Positions 32,799 through 39,994 of a stretch of 43,327 nt of DNA are shown here, in pieces. The notes under the pieces are model-generated. The model saw nothing but the letters and a program-made list of their open reading frames with translations. It was not told the DNA's origin and did no database searches. The stretch's first letter is position 1. Each line of letters starts with the position of its first letter. Position numbers and translations under genes: made by a program. The stretch is from Bordetella parapertussis (GTDB taxonomy: Bacteria > Pseudomonadota > Gammaproteobacteria > Burkholderiales > SG8-41): NCBI GenBank assembly GCA_945901405.1, contig CAMDLH010000032.1:1-43327 (forward strand), written 5' to 3'.

Positions 32799-33770
32799 AT
32801 GTTCGCCACCCTCCAATCCCGCCTGACCACCTGGCTCTTCGCCGAGCGCGGCATCGAGGCCGGCACCATCGTGCTGGTGCGGCGGCGCATCTACATTCTG
32901 CCGACGCGGCCCGGATTTATCTTCGCGGTGGTGTTGATGATGATGCTGGCGGGTTCGATCAACTATCAATTGAGCCTGGGCTTTGCGCTGACGTTCATGC
33001 TGGTGGCGATGGCCTTCAACGCGATGTTGTACACGTTTCGCAATCTGGTACGGCTGCGTGTCAGCGCAGGACGCGCGCGCGCCGTATTTGCCGGCGAGCA
33101 GGCGCATTTCACCCTGCACGTTGAAAACCCCGAAGGTCCTGACCGTTATTCGATAGGTATCGCACGCGACCGCAAGAGCGAGCAAAACGCCGATTACGCC
33201 GATGTACCGGCGGGACGCACCGCGGCGCTGGGCGTGTCGATTCCGGCGGTGAAGCGCGGCTTGCTGCGTCCCGGACGCCTGATGTTATTCACACGTTATC
33301 CGCTGGGTTTGTATTTCTCGTGGTCGTACGTGCAACCCGACATGCAGTGCGTGGTGTATCCGCGCCCTGCTCCGCCCGGTGCGCCGTTGCCGCCCGCGCA
33401 AGCCACCAACGGCGTGGGCAGCGCCAGCGGCACCGGTCACGAAGACTTTGCCGGGCTGCGGCAATATCACACCGGCGATTCGCCGCGTCACATCGCATGG
33501 AAAGCAGCCGCGCGCGGGCAAGGCCTGCTCACCAAACAATTCAGCGGACAGGCGGCGAGCGAGTTGTGGCTGTCGTGGGAACAACTGCCGCCACGCATGG
33601 GCGTGGAAGAAAAACTCTCGCTGCTCGCGCGCTGGGTGCTCGACGCGCACGCGCTGGGCATGGCATTCGGCCTTGGATTACCCGACAACATCGTCGCCAT
33701 CGCCAGCGGCGACGCGCAGCGCGAACGCTGCCTTGAAGCGCTCGCACTTTATCACTTGCCCGAATGTTGA
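32799..33770 (+). CDS. DUF58 domain membrane protein (323 aa)
   Basis: Second gene of the MoxR operon. Two neighbouring transmembrane helices occur at about residues 35-75 (FIFAVVLMMMLAGSINYQ and LGFALTFMLVAMAFNAML). A periplasmic or cytosolic domain follows, and then the DUF58 core with the signature GTGHEDFAGLRQYHTGDSPR and HIAWKAAARGQGLLTKQF. DUF58 proteins have a von Willebrand-like fold and are thought to work with MoxR ATPases; the exact role is unsettled. The ATG at 32799 follows the compound palindrome, and no clear AGGAG is visible. Its stop overlaps the start of the transglutaminase gene by seven bases. Confidence 0.92.
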   Translation: MFATLQSRLTTWLFAERGIEAGTIVLVRRRIYILPTRPGFIFAVVLMMMLAGSINYQLSLGFALTFMLVAMAFNAMLYTFRNLVRLRVSAGRARAVFAGEQAHFTLHVENPEGPDRYSIGIARDRKSEQNADYADVPAGRTAALGVSIPAVKRGLLRPGRLMLFTRYPLGLYFSWSYVQPDMQCVVYPRPAPPGAPLPPAQATNGVGSASGTGHEDFAGLRQYHTGDSPRHIAWKAAARGQGLLTKQFSGQAASELWLSWEQLPPRMGVEEKLSLLARWVLDAHALGMAFGLGLPDNIVAIASGDAQRERCLEALALYHLPEC

Positions 33771-35728
33771 CCAGGGCCCTCAGCCTGCGCAGCACGCTGT
33801 GGGCATTGGTTGCGCTGGTGCTGGTGGCCGCGCCGCATGCGGAGCGCCTGCCATCGTGGCTGACAGCGCTGGCGGCCGCAATCTGCGTTTGGCGCATGTA
33901 TCTCGCGCGCATGCGGCTGGATCTACCCTCGCGCTGGCTGCTGATTTCGATTGTGTTCGCGGCCGCCGCGGGCATTTATCTGCAATACCGCACGTTGTTC
34001 GGACGTGAAGCTGGTGTCGCACTGCTAGTGCTGATGGTCACGCTAAAACTCATGGAAACACGCACGCAGCGCGACGGCATGGTGCTGATTTTCATGAGCT
34101 ACTTTCTGGTCATCACCAATTTTCTTTACTCGCAATCGATACCCACCGCGCTGTACCTGCTGGCCTGTGTGTGGTTCATCACGGCGGCGATGATCGGCCT
34201 GCAATACGTGCGCGAGCACGCCGGTTACCGCGCGCAACTGCGCGGCGCGGGCGTCATGCTGATGCAGGCCGCACCCCTGATGCTGGTGTTGTTTTTGTTG
34301 TTTCCGCGCGTGCAGGGCCCGCTGTGGGGCATGCCCGCGGATGCGTCGTCGAGCGTCACCGGCCTGTCGGAAACCATGTCGCCGGGCGCCATCAACAAGC
34401 TGGCGCTGTCGGATGAGGTGGCGTTTCGCGTCGCCTTCGATGGCGCCTTGCCGCGGCAGAACCAGCTTTACTGGCGCGGGCCGATCATGTGGGATTTTGA
34501 CGGACGCACCTGGCGCGTCGCGCGCTTCGTTCGATCCTCGCTCAAGTACGATGCCGCGGATGCTCCGCTGCGTTATACGGTCACGCTCGAGCCGCACAAT
34601 CAGCGCTGGCTGTTCGCGCTGGATTTGCCGGGCAAACTGCCGCCCAACGCCTCGACCACCAGCGACTTGCAGCTTATTTCGGCGACGCCAGTGAATAACC
34701 GCATGCGCTACGAAATGACGTCCTATCTCAAATACGAGTTCGGCAAAAATGACGAATCGTGGCAACGCGAACAGGCGCTGCGCCTGCCCTCCGGATTCAA
34801 CCCGCGCACCATCGCGCACGCGAAGTCGCTGCGCGAGCGCTTCACCGATGATCAGGCGCTGGTGCAGGAAGTTCTCGCCACCTTCCGCCGCGAGAAATTC
34901 GTCTACACCCTCGAACCGCCACTGCTGGGCACGCACAGCGTCGACGAATTCCTGTTCGACACGCGCGCCGGATTTTGCGAGCACTATTCATCCTCCTTTG
35001 CCGTCCTGATGCGCGCGGCCGGCATACCGGCGCGCGTGGTCACCGGCTACCTCGGCGGCGAATTGAACCCGGTGGGCAGCTACATGATCGTGCGCCAGGC
35101 CGACGCCCACGCCTGGACGGAAATATGGCTCGCTGGCAAGGGCTGGATGCGCGTCGACCCCACGCAAACCGCCGCCCCCGCGCGCATCGAGTCCGGCCTT
35201 GCGGCGGCGGTGCCGTCCAAGGACGCGTCGCCGTTTTCCGCGCGCGGCGGCAATCCGCTGCTGCATCAATTGCAGCTCACGCTCGATTCGATGGCCAATT
35301 CCTGGAACCAATGGGTGCTCGGCTACAACATCGAACGCCAGCGAGAATTGCTGTCACGCGCGGGCTTTGATGACGCCACATGGCGCACGCTTGCGATCGC
35401 AATCGTGATTGCCGCCACGCTGATTACCATCGCGCTCGCGCTGGGCACGTTGTTGCTGCGCAGGCGTCAAATGCATGATCCGGTAACCCGCGCCTACGCC
35501 GCCTTTTGCCAACGGCTTGCGCGCGCCGGCCACACGCGCCGTCCGGCGGAAGGCCCGCGCGATTTCGCCGCGCGCCTGGTTGCCGCGCGGCCAGACATCG
35601 CCAGCGCGGCCACGGCAATCACCCAGCTCTATGTGAACCTGCGCTATGGCGCCGCGCCGCGCGACGAGGATGTAAACAAGCTGGAACACGAGGTCGCGCA
35701 ATTCTTGAAGTTGAGAGTTGAGAGTTGA
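33764..35728 (+). CDS. TgpA-type transmembrane transglutaminase-like protein (654 aa)
   Basis: This is a membrane protein with about five N-terminal helices (residues about 10-190), a large periplasmic region, and the transglutaminase-like cysteine-protease core. The catalytic triad is visible as Cys405 (AGFCEHYSSSF), His449 (ADAHAWTEIW) and Asp465 (MRVDPT). One more transmembrane helix lies near residues 545-570, followed by a cytosolic DUF4129-like tail. It resembles Pseudomonas aeruginosa TgpA, an essential periplasmic protein of this type. It starts with an ATG overlapping the DUF58 gene by seven bases. The last codons and the stop lie inside a GTTGAGA tandem repeat (35710-35737), so the C-terminus would change with repeat number. 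Confidence 0.93.
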   Translation: MLTRALSLRSTLWALVALVLVAAPHAERLPSWLTALAAAICVWRMYLARMRLDLPSRWLLISIVFAAAAGIYLQYRTLFGREAGVALLVLMVTLKLMETRTQRDGMVLIFMSYFLVITNFLYSQSIPTALYLLACVWFITAAMIGLQYVREHAGYRAQLRGAGVMLMQAAPLMLVLFLLFPRVQGPLWGMPADASSSVTGLSETMSPGAINKLALSDEVAFRVAFDGALPRQNQLYWRGPIMWDFDGRTWRVARFVRSSLKYDAADAPLRYTVTLEPHNQRWLFALDLPGKLPPNASTTSDLQLISATPVNNRMRYEMTSYLKYEFGKNDESWQREQALRLPSGFNPRTIAHAKSLRERFTDDQALVQEVLATFRREKFVYTLEPPLLGTHSVDEFLFDTRAGFCEHYSSSFAVLMRAAGIPARVVTGYLGGELNPVGSYMIVRQADAHAWTEIWLAGKGWMRVDPTQTAAPARIESGLAAAVPSKDASPFSARGGNPLLHQLQLTLDSMANSWNQWVLGYNIERQRELLSRAGFDDATWRTLAIAIVIAATLITIALALGTLLLRRRQMHDPVTRAYAAFCQRLARAGHTRRPAEGPRDFAARLVAARPDIASAATAITQLYVNLRYGAAPRDEDVNKLEHEVAQFLKLRVES

Positions 35729-35737
35729 GAGTTGAGA
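35710..35737 (+). repeat. Heptanucleotide tandem repeat GTTGAGA x4 at a stop codon
   Basis: Four perfect copies of a 7-bp unit, then GG. The unit length is not a multiple of three, so slippage alters the frame of the last residues of the transglutaminase-like protein; the TGA currently used is inside the array. Confidence 0.9.
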
Positions 35738-35789
35738 GGAGTAAACTTCGTTGTAGCTTTTTCTAGAACTCTAATTCGTGGAGAACCTC

Positions 35790-36668
35790 ATGCGTGACAA
35801 ACTGAAAACACTGGAACAAGCCGCCGCGCTGGTGAAAACCGGCGCCAAGGTGGTGATGAGCGCCAACATGCAGCGCGCGCCGATGGCGCTGCTGCGCCAA
35901 CTGGTGCGCCAGCGCACACGTGACTTGCGCGTGGTGGGCGTGGTGGGTGGTGATCTGAACATCGATTTTCTGGTCGGCGCGGGCGCGGTGAAGGTGGTGG
36001 ATACGTGCAGCGTCACCATGGGTGAATTCGCGCGCACGGGGCCGAACTTCTCGCGCTACGTGCTCGATGGCCGCGTGATGTCGATGGACAATACTTGAGG
36101 GGTACTCTTTGCACAGGCCCAGGCTGGGTCCATGGGAGTACCCTACGTGCCCATCGTAGGTTTGTTCGGAACTGATCTGTTAAAACGCCGCGACGACATG
36201 GTGGTTGCGCTTGACCCCTTCGACGGCAAGACGCGCACCGTGGTGGCGAAGGCGTTGCGGCCCGATGTCGCGATCATTCACGCGCAGGCCGCCGACCGGC
36301 AGGGCAATGTGTCGTGCGGTTACGAGGCGGAAGTCGTCATCCTCGCCGAAGCGTCCAGGCATGTGATCGTCACCGCCGAGAAAATCGTCGATCATCTGAC
36401 CGAAAAGGAATCCAAAGGCGCGTTCATTCCGGCGATACACGTGGATACGGTGGCGCACGCGCAATTCGGCGCGCACCCGGCGGGCTGCGCGGGCCTATAC
36501 GCGCCGGACAAAATCCACATGCGGCAGTATGTCGCCGCGTCAAAAGACGATGCCTCTTTCGCGGAATATCTGCGCACGCATGTTTTCGACGTGAAGGATC
36601 ACGACGAATACATCGAGCGCTTCGTGCCGCTCGATTGGCGGCAGCCGGCACGCGCGGTGGGCAGCTGA
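35790..36668 (+). CDS. CoA-transferase-fold A subunit (GctA/IpdA-like) with in-frame TGA, candidate selenoprotein (292 aa)
   Basis: This is the alpha subunit of a family I CoA-transferase-like enzyme. Before the TGA are the N-terminal segment VKTGAKVVMSANMQRAP, VVGVVGGDLNID, and DGRVMSMDNT. After it the same frame continues GVLFAQAQAGSMGVPYVP, FGTDLLKRRDD, DVAIIHAQAADRQGN, GAHPAGCAGLY and VKDHDEY, all expected for the family. The TGA at 36096-36098 is residue 103; read through, the length (292) is normal. The site corresponds to the variable position after Asp-Tyr-Ser in glutaconate CoA-transferase GctA (as I recall it, Asp-Tyr-Ser-Gln), near the subunit interface. A 46-nt hairpin follows at once. 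The B subunit start overlaps the stop (TGATG). The ATG at 35790 has GGAG six bases before; the GTG at 35778 is less likely. Alternatives are a nonsense mutation or sequence error. Confidence 0.68.
36099..36144 (+). promoter_or_regulatory. Candidate bacterial SECIS element of the CoA-transferase A gene
   Basis: It begins on the base after the TGA. The outer stem pairs 36100-36107 (GGGTACTC) with 36136-36143 (GAGTACCC), extended by a G-U pair (36099-36144) and two further possible U-G pairs inside. The inner stem pairs 36116-36121 (GGCCCA) with 36125-36130 (TGGGTC), and the loop is GGC (36122-36124). The loop is 23 nt from the TGA and starts with G, matching the bacterial SECIS model. The stretch uses codons rare in neighbouring genes (GGG, GTA, TTT, GCT, TCC, GGA), as if RNA structure were under selection. 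Confidence 0.6.
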
Positions 36669-37420
36669 TGGCCGCGCGATACTCCGAAGCCGAGTTGATG
36701 GCGATACTGCTGTCGCGCGAGGTGCGCGATGGCGAAATTTCCGCCTGCGGCGCGCTGTCGCATATTCCCGCGGCGGGCCTGCTGCTGGCGCAGGCCATGC
36801 ACGCGCCCAACGCGGAGTTGATCATACTCAACTCGGTGTTCAACCCGTTCAAAACCTCGCGTCAATTTCACTACCTGGCGCAGCGCGGCGAACTGGGTTT
36901 GTTTTTTGTCAGCGGCGTGCAGATCGACCGTCACGGCAACTACAATCTGCATCAGCTTGGGCCCGATGTGGATCATCCGCAAGTGCGGTTTCCGGGCGGC
37001 TACGGCGGCGGCATGATCTATTACGGCGCGCTGCGCACGGTGGTGTTCCGCACCGAACACACCCAGCGCTCGCTGGTGGAAAAGGTCGATTTCATCTCCG
37101 CCGCCGGCCACACTCCGCCGGACGTGCTGCGCCACGGGCACCCCAGCAAGGTCGTCACGCCGAAAGCGAATTTCCGCTTCGACAAGGATGCGGGATTATT
37201 GCGGCTCGATACCGTGCATCCTGGCTATGCACTGGATGATATCCGCGAGAACACCGGCTTCGATCTGGAGACGGACACTGCCGTGACCACGCCCGCGCCG
37301 AGTGAAGAAGAACTGGATACGCTGCGGCAAGTCATCCGCCGCAAGATGATCGACAGCGGCACCTATGCCGAGTGGGCGCGCAAGTCGCTTGGGGACAAGG
37401 CTACGCGGGCGGTGACTTAA
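36668..37420 (+). CDS. CoA-transferase-fold B subunit (GctB/IpdB-like) lacking the catalytic Glu (250 aa)
   Basis: Beta subunit partner of the preceding gene. Family text: VRDGEISACGALSHIPAAG, GVQIDRHGNYNLHQLG, VRFPGGYGGGMI, RSLVEKVDFISAAGH, and the C-terminal GYALDDIRENTGFDLE. In glutaconate CoA-transferase the beta subunit carries the nucleophilic glutamate (Glu54, within IIVESG as I recall). Here the aligned segment is LIILNSV with Asn55, so ordinary transferase chemistry through a glutamyl-CoA thioester is not possible with this residue. The IpdAB ring-opening hydrolases of steroid catabolism also use this fold for a different reaction, and this pair may be such an enzyme. The ATG overlaps the A-subunit stop (TGATG). 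The 3' end overlaps the convergent nlpD gene by four bases. The frame open to 36314 is a shadow. Confidence 0.85.
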   Translation: MAARYSEAELMAILLSREVRDGEISACGALSHIPAAGLLLAQAMHAPNAELIILNSVFNPFKTSRQFHYLAQRGELGLFFVSGVQIDRHGNYNLHQLGPDVDHPQVRFPGGYGGGMIYYGALRTVVFRTEHTQRSLVEKVDFISAAGHTPPDVLRHGHPSKVVTPKANFRFDKDAGLLRLDTVHPGYALDDIRENTGFDLETDTAVTTPAPSEEELDTLRQVIRRKMIDSGTYAEWARKSLGDKATRAVT

Positions 37421-38331
37421 AGCTGCGGCAGCAGCTTGCTTGGATCCACCGGCTTACCCTGCCGGCGTATCTCGAAGTGCAGCTTCACCTGATCCGCATC
37501 CGAGTTGCCCATCTCGGCGATCTTCTGGCCGCGATTGACGTTTTGCCCTTCTTTCACCAGCAGATTGCTGTTGTGGGCGTACACACTCAGGTAGTCGTTG
37601 TTGTGCTTGATCACGATCAGGCGCCCGAGGCCGCGTATTCCCTGCCCGCTGAAAATCACGCGTCCACCCGCGCTTGCGAGCACCGGCTGGCCCATCTTGC
37701 CGGCGATGCTGATGCCCTTGTGCGCGCCGTCGCCGAAATTACCGACGATCTTGCCGGTGGCGGGCCACAACCAATCGGAGTCGGCCGCGGGTTTGGCGGT
37801 TTCAGCGGGCACGGCATCTGGTTTCGCCGCGGGCGGCAGCGGCTGCTTCGCCAGGCGCGCATAGGCTTCGTCGCTGTGCGGCACGCGCACGCCTTGCGGC
37901 TGCGTTTTCATGTTGGGATCGACTGTCACTGCGGCAGGCGGCGCGCCATCGATCGGACGCCCTTCAACCGCGCCGGGGCCGGGCTTCACCGGCGTGGCCA
38001 CCACGCCCTCGGGCGGAGTCACGCGCAACTGCTGGCCGATGACAATGCGGTTGCCTTCGAGATTGTTCCACGCGGCGACATCGCGCGGATCGACGCCATG
38101 CGCCTTGGCGATGCTGAACACGGTGTCGCCCTGTCTCACGGTATAGAGCGGTACGCGCGCCGCGGTTTCCGGCGGCGCCGTTTGAGCAATGCGCGGCGCC
38201 GGTTTGGTCGCGGGCGTGGGCGCAGGTGCGTGCGTGCGGTCGCTCACCGGCGCGGGGCGCGTGGCGGCGCAGCCGGCAATCACCGCCATGCCCGTAGCCA
38301 CCGCCAGTAATTTAAAACCAGAATAATTCAT
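37417..38331 (-). CDS. nlpD: NlpD-like lipoprotein, LysM plus degenerate M23 domain (304 aa)
   Basis: Lipoprotein activator of cell-wall amidases at division. A signal peptide and lipobox (GMAVIAGC, lipid cysteine 21) are followed by a Pro/Ala-rich region. A LysM domain is at about residues 62-106 (YTVRQGDTVFSIAKAHGV, then NRIVIGQQLRV), with another linker and a C-terminal M23/LytM domain (HKGISIAGKMGQPVLASAGG, VIKHNNDYLSVYAH, KLHFEIRRQGKPVDP). The catalytic H-x-x-x-D motif is changed to HKGIS and H-x-H to KLH, so it is probably an inactive regulator like NlpD/EnvC. Upstream come pcm and surE in the classic order. The usual next gene, rpoS, is missing; the convergent CoA-transferase pair occupies its place. 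Confidence 0.92.
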   Translation of the reverse strand: MNYSGFKLLAVATGMAVIAGCAATRPAPVSDRTHAPAPTPATKPAPRIAQTAPPETAARVPLYTVRQGDTVFSIAKAHGVDPRDVAAWNNLEGNRIVIGQQLRVTPPEGVVATPVKPGPGAVEGRPIDGAPPAAVTVDPNMKTQPQGVRVPHSDEAYARLAKQPLPPAAKPDAVPAETAKPAADSDWLWPATGKIVGNFGDGAHKGISIAGKMGQPVLASAGGRVIFSGQGIRGLGRLIVIKHNNDYLSVYAHNSNLLVKEGQNVNRGQKIAEMGNSDADQVKLHFEIRRQGKPVDPSKLLPQL

Positions 38332-38359
38332 CGTTCGCCAATCAACACAGTTTCAATCA

Positions 38360-39019
38360 CTAACCCACCCCCGGCAACAACGGCACAAAATTCGCCGCGT
38401 CCAGTTTCTTTTCCGTATACCCTTTTGCGCCGCGCTCGATCAGGCACAAATACTGTTTGCCGCCCTTCGCCATCGGAAAAATCATTCTACCACCCACCGC
38501 GATCTGATCGAGCAAGGCCTGCGGCACGTGCGTGGCCGCCGCCGTCATCACGATCGCATCAAACGGCGCCGCCGTCGGCACGCCCGCGTGGCCATCACCC
38601 AGCCGCAGCCGGATATTGATGACGCGTGCGTCGCGCAAATGCTTGCGCGCCTTGGCGATCAACTGAGCGATACGCTCCACCGAATGCACCTCTTTCGCTA
38701 TCTTCGCCAGCACCGCGCACTGATAACCACAACCCGTGCCAATCTCCAGCACCTTGTTAAGAGTGCCGCCGGCGCGCGCAAGTTCCGTCATTCTTGCAAC
38801 CGTGAACGGCGCGGAGATCGTCTGTCCGAAGCCGATGGGCAGCGAAACGTCATCGTAGGCGCGGTTGGCCAGCGCCTCGTCCATGAACAAATGGCGCGGC
38901 ACGTCGCCCATCACCGCCAGCACGATTTCGTCACGTATGCCCTGCTGACGTAAACGCTCGACCATGCGCATGCGTGTACGCTGCGAAGTCATGCCGATGC
39001 CGGAATATTGCACGCTCAT
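38360..39019 (-). CDS. pcm: Protein-L-isoaspartate O-methyltransferase (219 aa)
   Basis: SAM-dependent repair enzyme that methylates isoaspartyl residues in damaged proteins. The SAM-binding motif I is [16 protein letters not shown]. Upstream lie the substrate-recognition segment [17 protein letters not shown] and [16 protein letters not shown], both highly conserved in Pcm. The ATG at 39019 overlaps the surE stop (ATGA), so it is translationally coupled to surE; the frame upstream of it is not needed. The gene is 28 bp before nlpD on the same strand. It acts in the cytosol. Confidence 0.96.
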   Translation of the reverse strand: MSVQYSGIGMTSQRTRMRMVERLRQQGIRDEIVLAVMGDVPRHLFMDEALANRAYDDVSLPIGFGQTISAPFTVARMTELARAGGTLNKVLEIGTGCGYQCAVLAKIAKEVHSVERIAQLIAKARKHLRDARVINIRLRLGDGHAGVPTAAPFDAIVMTAAATHVPQALLDQIAVGGRMIFPMAKGGKQYLCLIERGAKGYTEKKLDAANFVPLLPGVG

Positions 39020-39762
39020 GTTTTCTGCAACCAACCGCGCACGACATCAATCTGCGAAAACTGCGTGAGATCCATCTGTAGCGGCGTGATCGAAACCTGT
39101 TTGCGCGCCACGGCGTAAAAATCCGTGCCCTCGCCCGCATCTTGTTCGCCGCCCGCGGCGCCCACCCAATACACGGTTTCGCCGCGCGGGCTTTGAGCCT
39201 TGACCACCGGCTCTGCCTTGTGGCGCTTGCCCAGACGCGTGACCACGGTGCCCAGAATATCCGCCCACGGCACATCGGGCACGTTGACGTTGAGCAATAC
39301 CGACGCGTTGAACTTTTGTTCGGCGAAGCGCTGGGCCAATGTGTAAGCCACGCGCCCGGCGGATTCAAAATTGTCGTTGCCGCGCGCCACCAGCGAGATC
39401 GCAATCGACGGTATGCCCAGCAAAAAGCCCTCGGTCGCGGCGGCCACCGTGCCGGAGTAAATCGTGTCATCGCCCATGTTGGCGCCGTGATTGATGCCCG
39501 ACACCACGAGGTCTGGCAATTGATCGAGCAGGCCGGTGACCGCCAGATGCACGCAATCGGTGGGCGTGCCGTTAACGTAGTAAAAACCGTTGTGCGCTTG
39601 GCGGCAGGTAAGCGGCCGGTCGAGCGTGAGTGAGTTGCTGGCGCCGCTGCGGTCGCGCTCGGGCGCGACCACCGTCACCGTGCCCAGCGGCGACAACGCC
39701 TTTGCCAGGGCCGCGATGCCCGGCGAGAAGTAACCATCATCATTGCTCAGCAGTATGCGCAT
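39016..39762 (-). CDS. surE: 5'/3'-nucleotidase SurE (248 aa)
   Basis: Metal-dependent phosphatase acting on nucleoside monophosphates and short polyphosphates in the cytosol, usually with a stationary-phase survival role. The metal-binding motif SNDDG is at residues 6-10 ([11 protein letters not shown]), [12 protein letters not shown] follows, and [25 protein letters not shown] holds the second metal-site segment. Length is typical. The frame is open to 39834, but the ATG at 39762 gives the universal SurE N-terminus; its ribosome site is weak. First gene of surE-pcm-nlpD. Confidence 0.96.
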   Translation of the reverse strand: MRILLSNDDGYFSPGIAALAKALSPLGTVTVVAPERDRSGASNSLTLDRPLTCRQAHNGFYYVNGTPTDCVHLAVTGLLDQLPDLVVSGINHGANMGDDTIYSGTVAAATEGFLLGIPSIAISLVARGNDNFESAGRVAYTLAQRFAEQKFNASVLLNVNVPDVPWADILGTVVTRLGKRHKAEPVVKAQSPRGETVYWVGAAGGEQDAGEGTDFYAVARKQVSITPLQMDLTQFSQIDVVRGWLQKT

Positions 39763-39866
39763 TGGAGGCCGAGAGAGAAACGACGGTGGGAAGAAGGCAT
39801 CATGTGATGTGAAAATTATAACACTTCGATTCACTCAATCTTCATCCCGAAGGACATGAACCAAGG

Positions 39867-39900
39867 CTGTCGCGCCCGCGCGGGCGGGAACCCATAACAC
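39867..39900. repeat. Degenerate copy of the CCCGCGCAGGCGGG repeat
   Basis: CGCGCCCGCGCGGGCGGGAACCCATAAC, in two overlapping pieces (CGCGCCCGCG and GGGCGGGAACCCATAAC), resembles one arm of the 14372-14450 element. It lies in the 232-bp gap between surE and the CaiB-like gene, which shows no gene. Confidence 0.5.
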
Positions 39901-39994
39901 ATCGGCACTGGAGGTCCGGCGTGGCGTCCCGCATACGCTAAGACGCCTCCTTCGATGTTACGATTACGGCCATGCAAAACTTCAACGCAAACCC

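Noticed and set aside
36096..36098. TGA read as tryptophan (alternative genetic code)
   Set aside because: TGG is used for Trp throughout, and several genes with normal family lengths stop at TGA.
36314..36667. Long open frame upstream of the B subunit
   Set aside because: It is a shadow of the A-subunit gene in another frame, Arg/Gly-rich and without homology.
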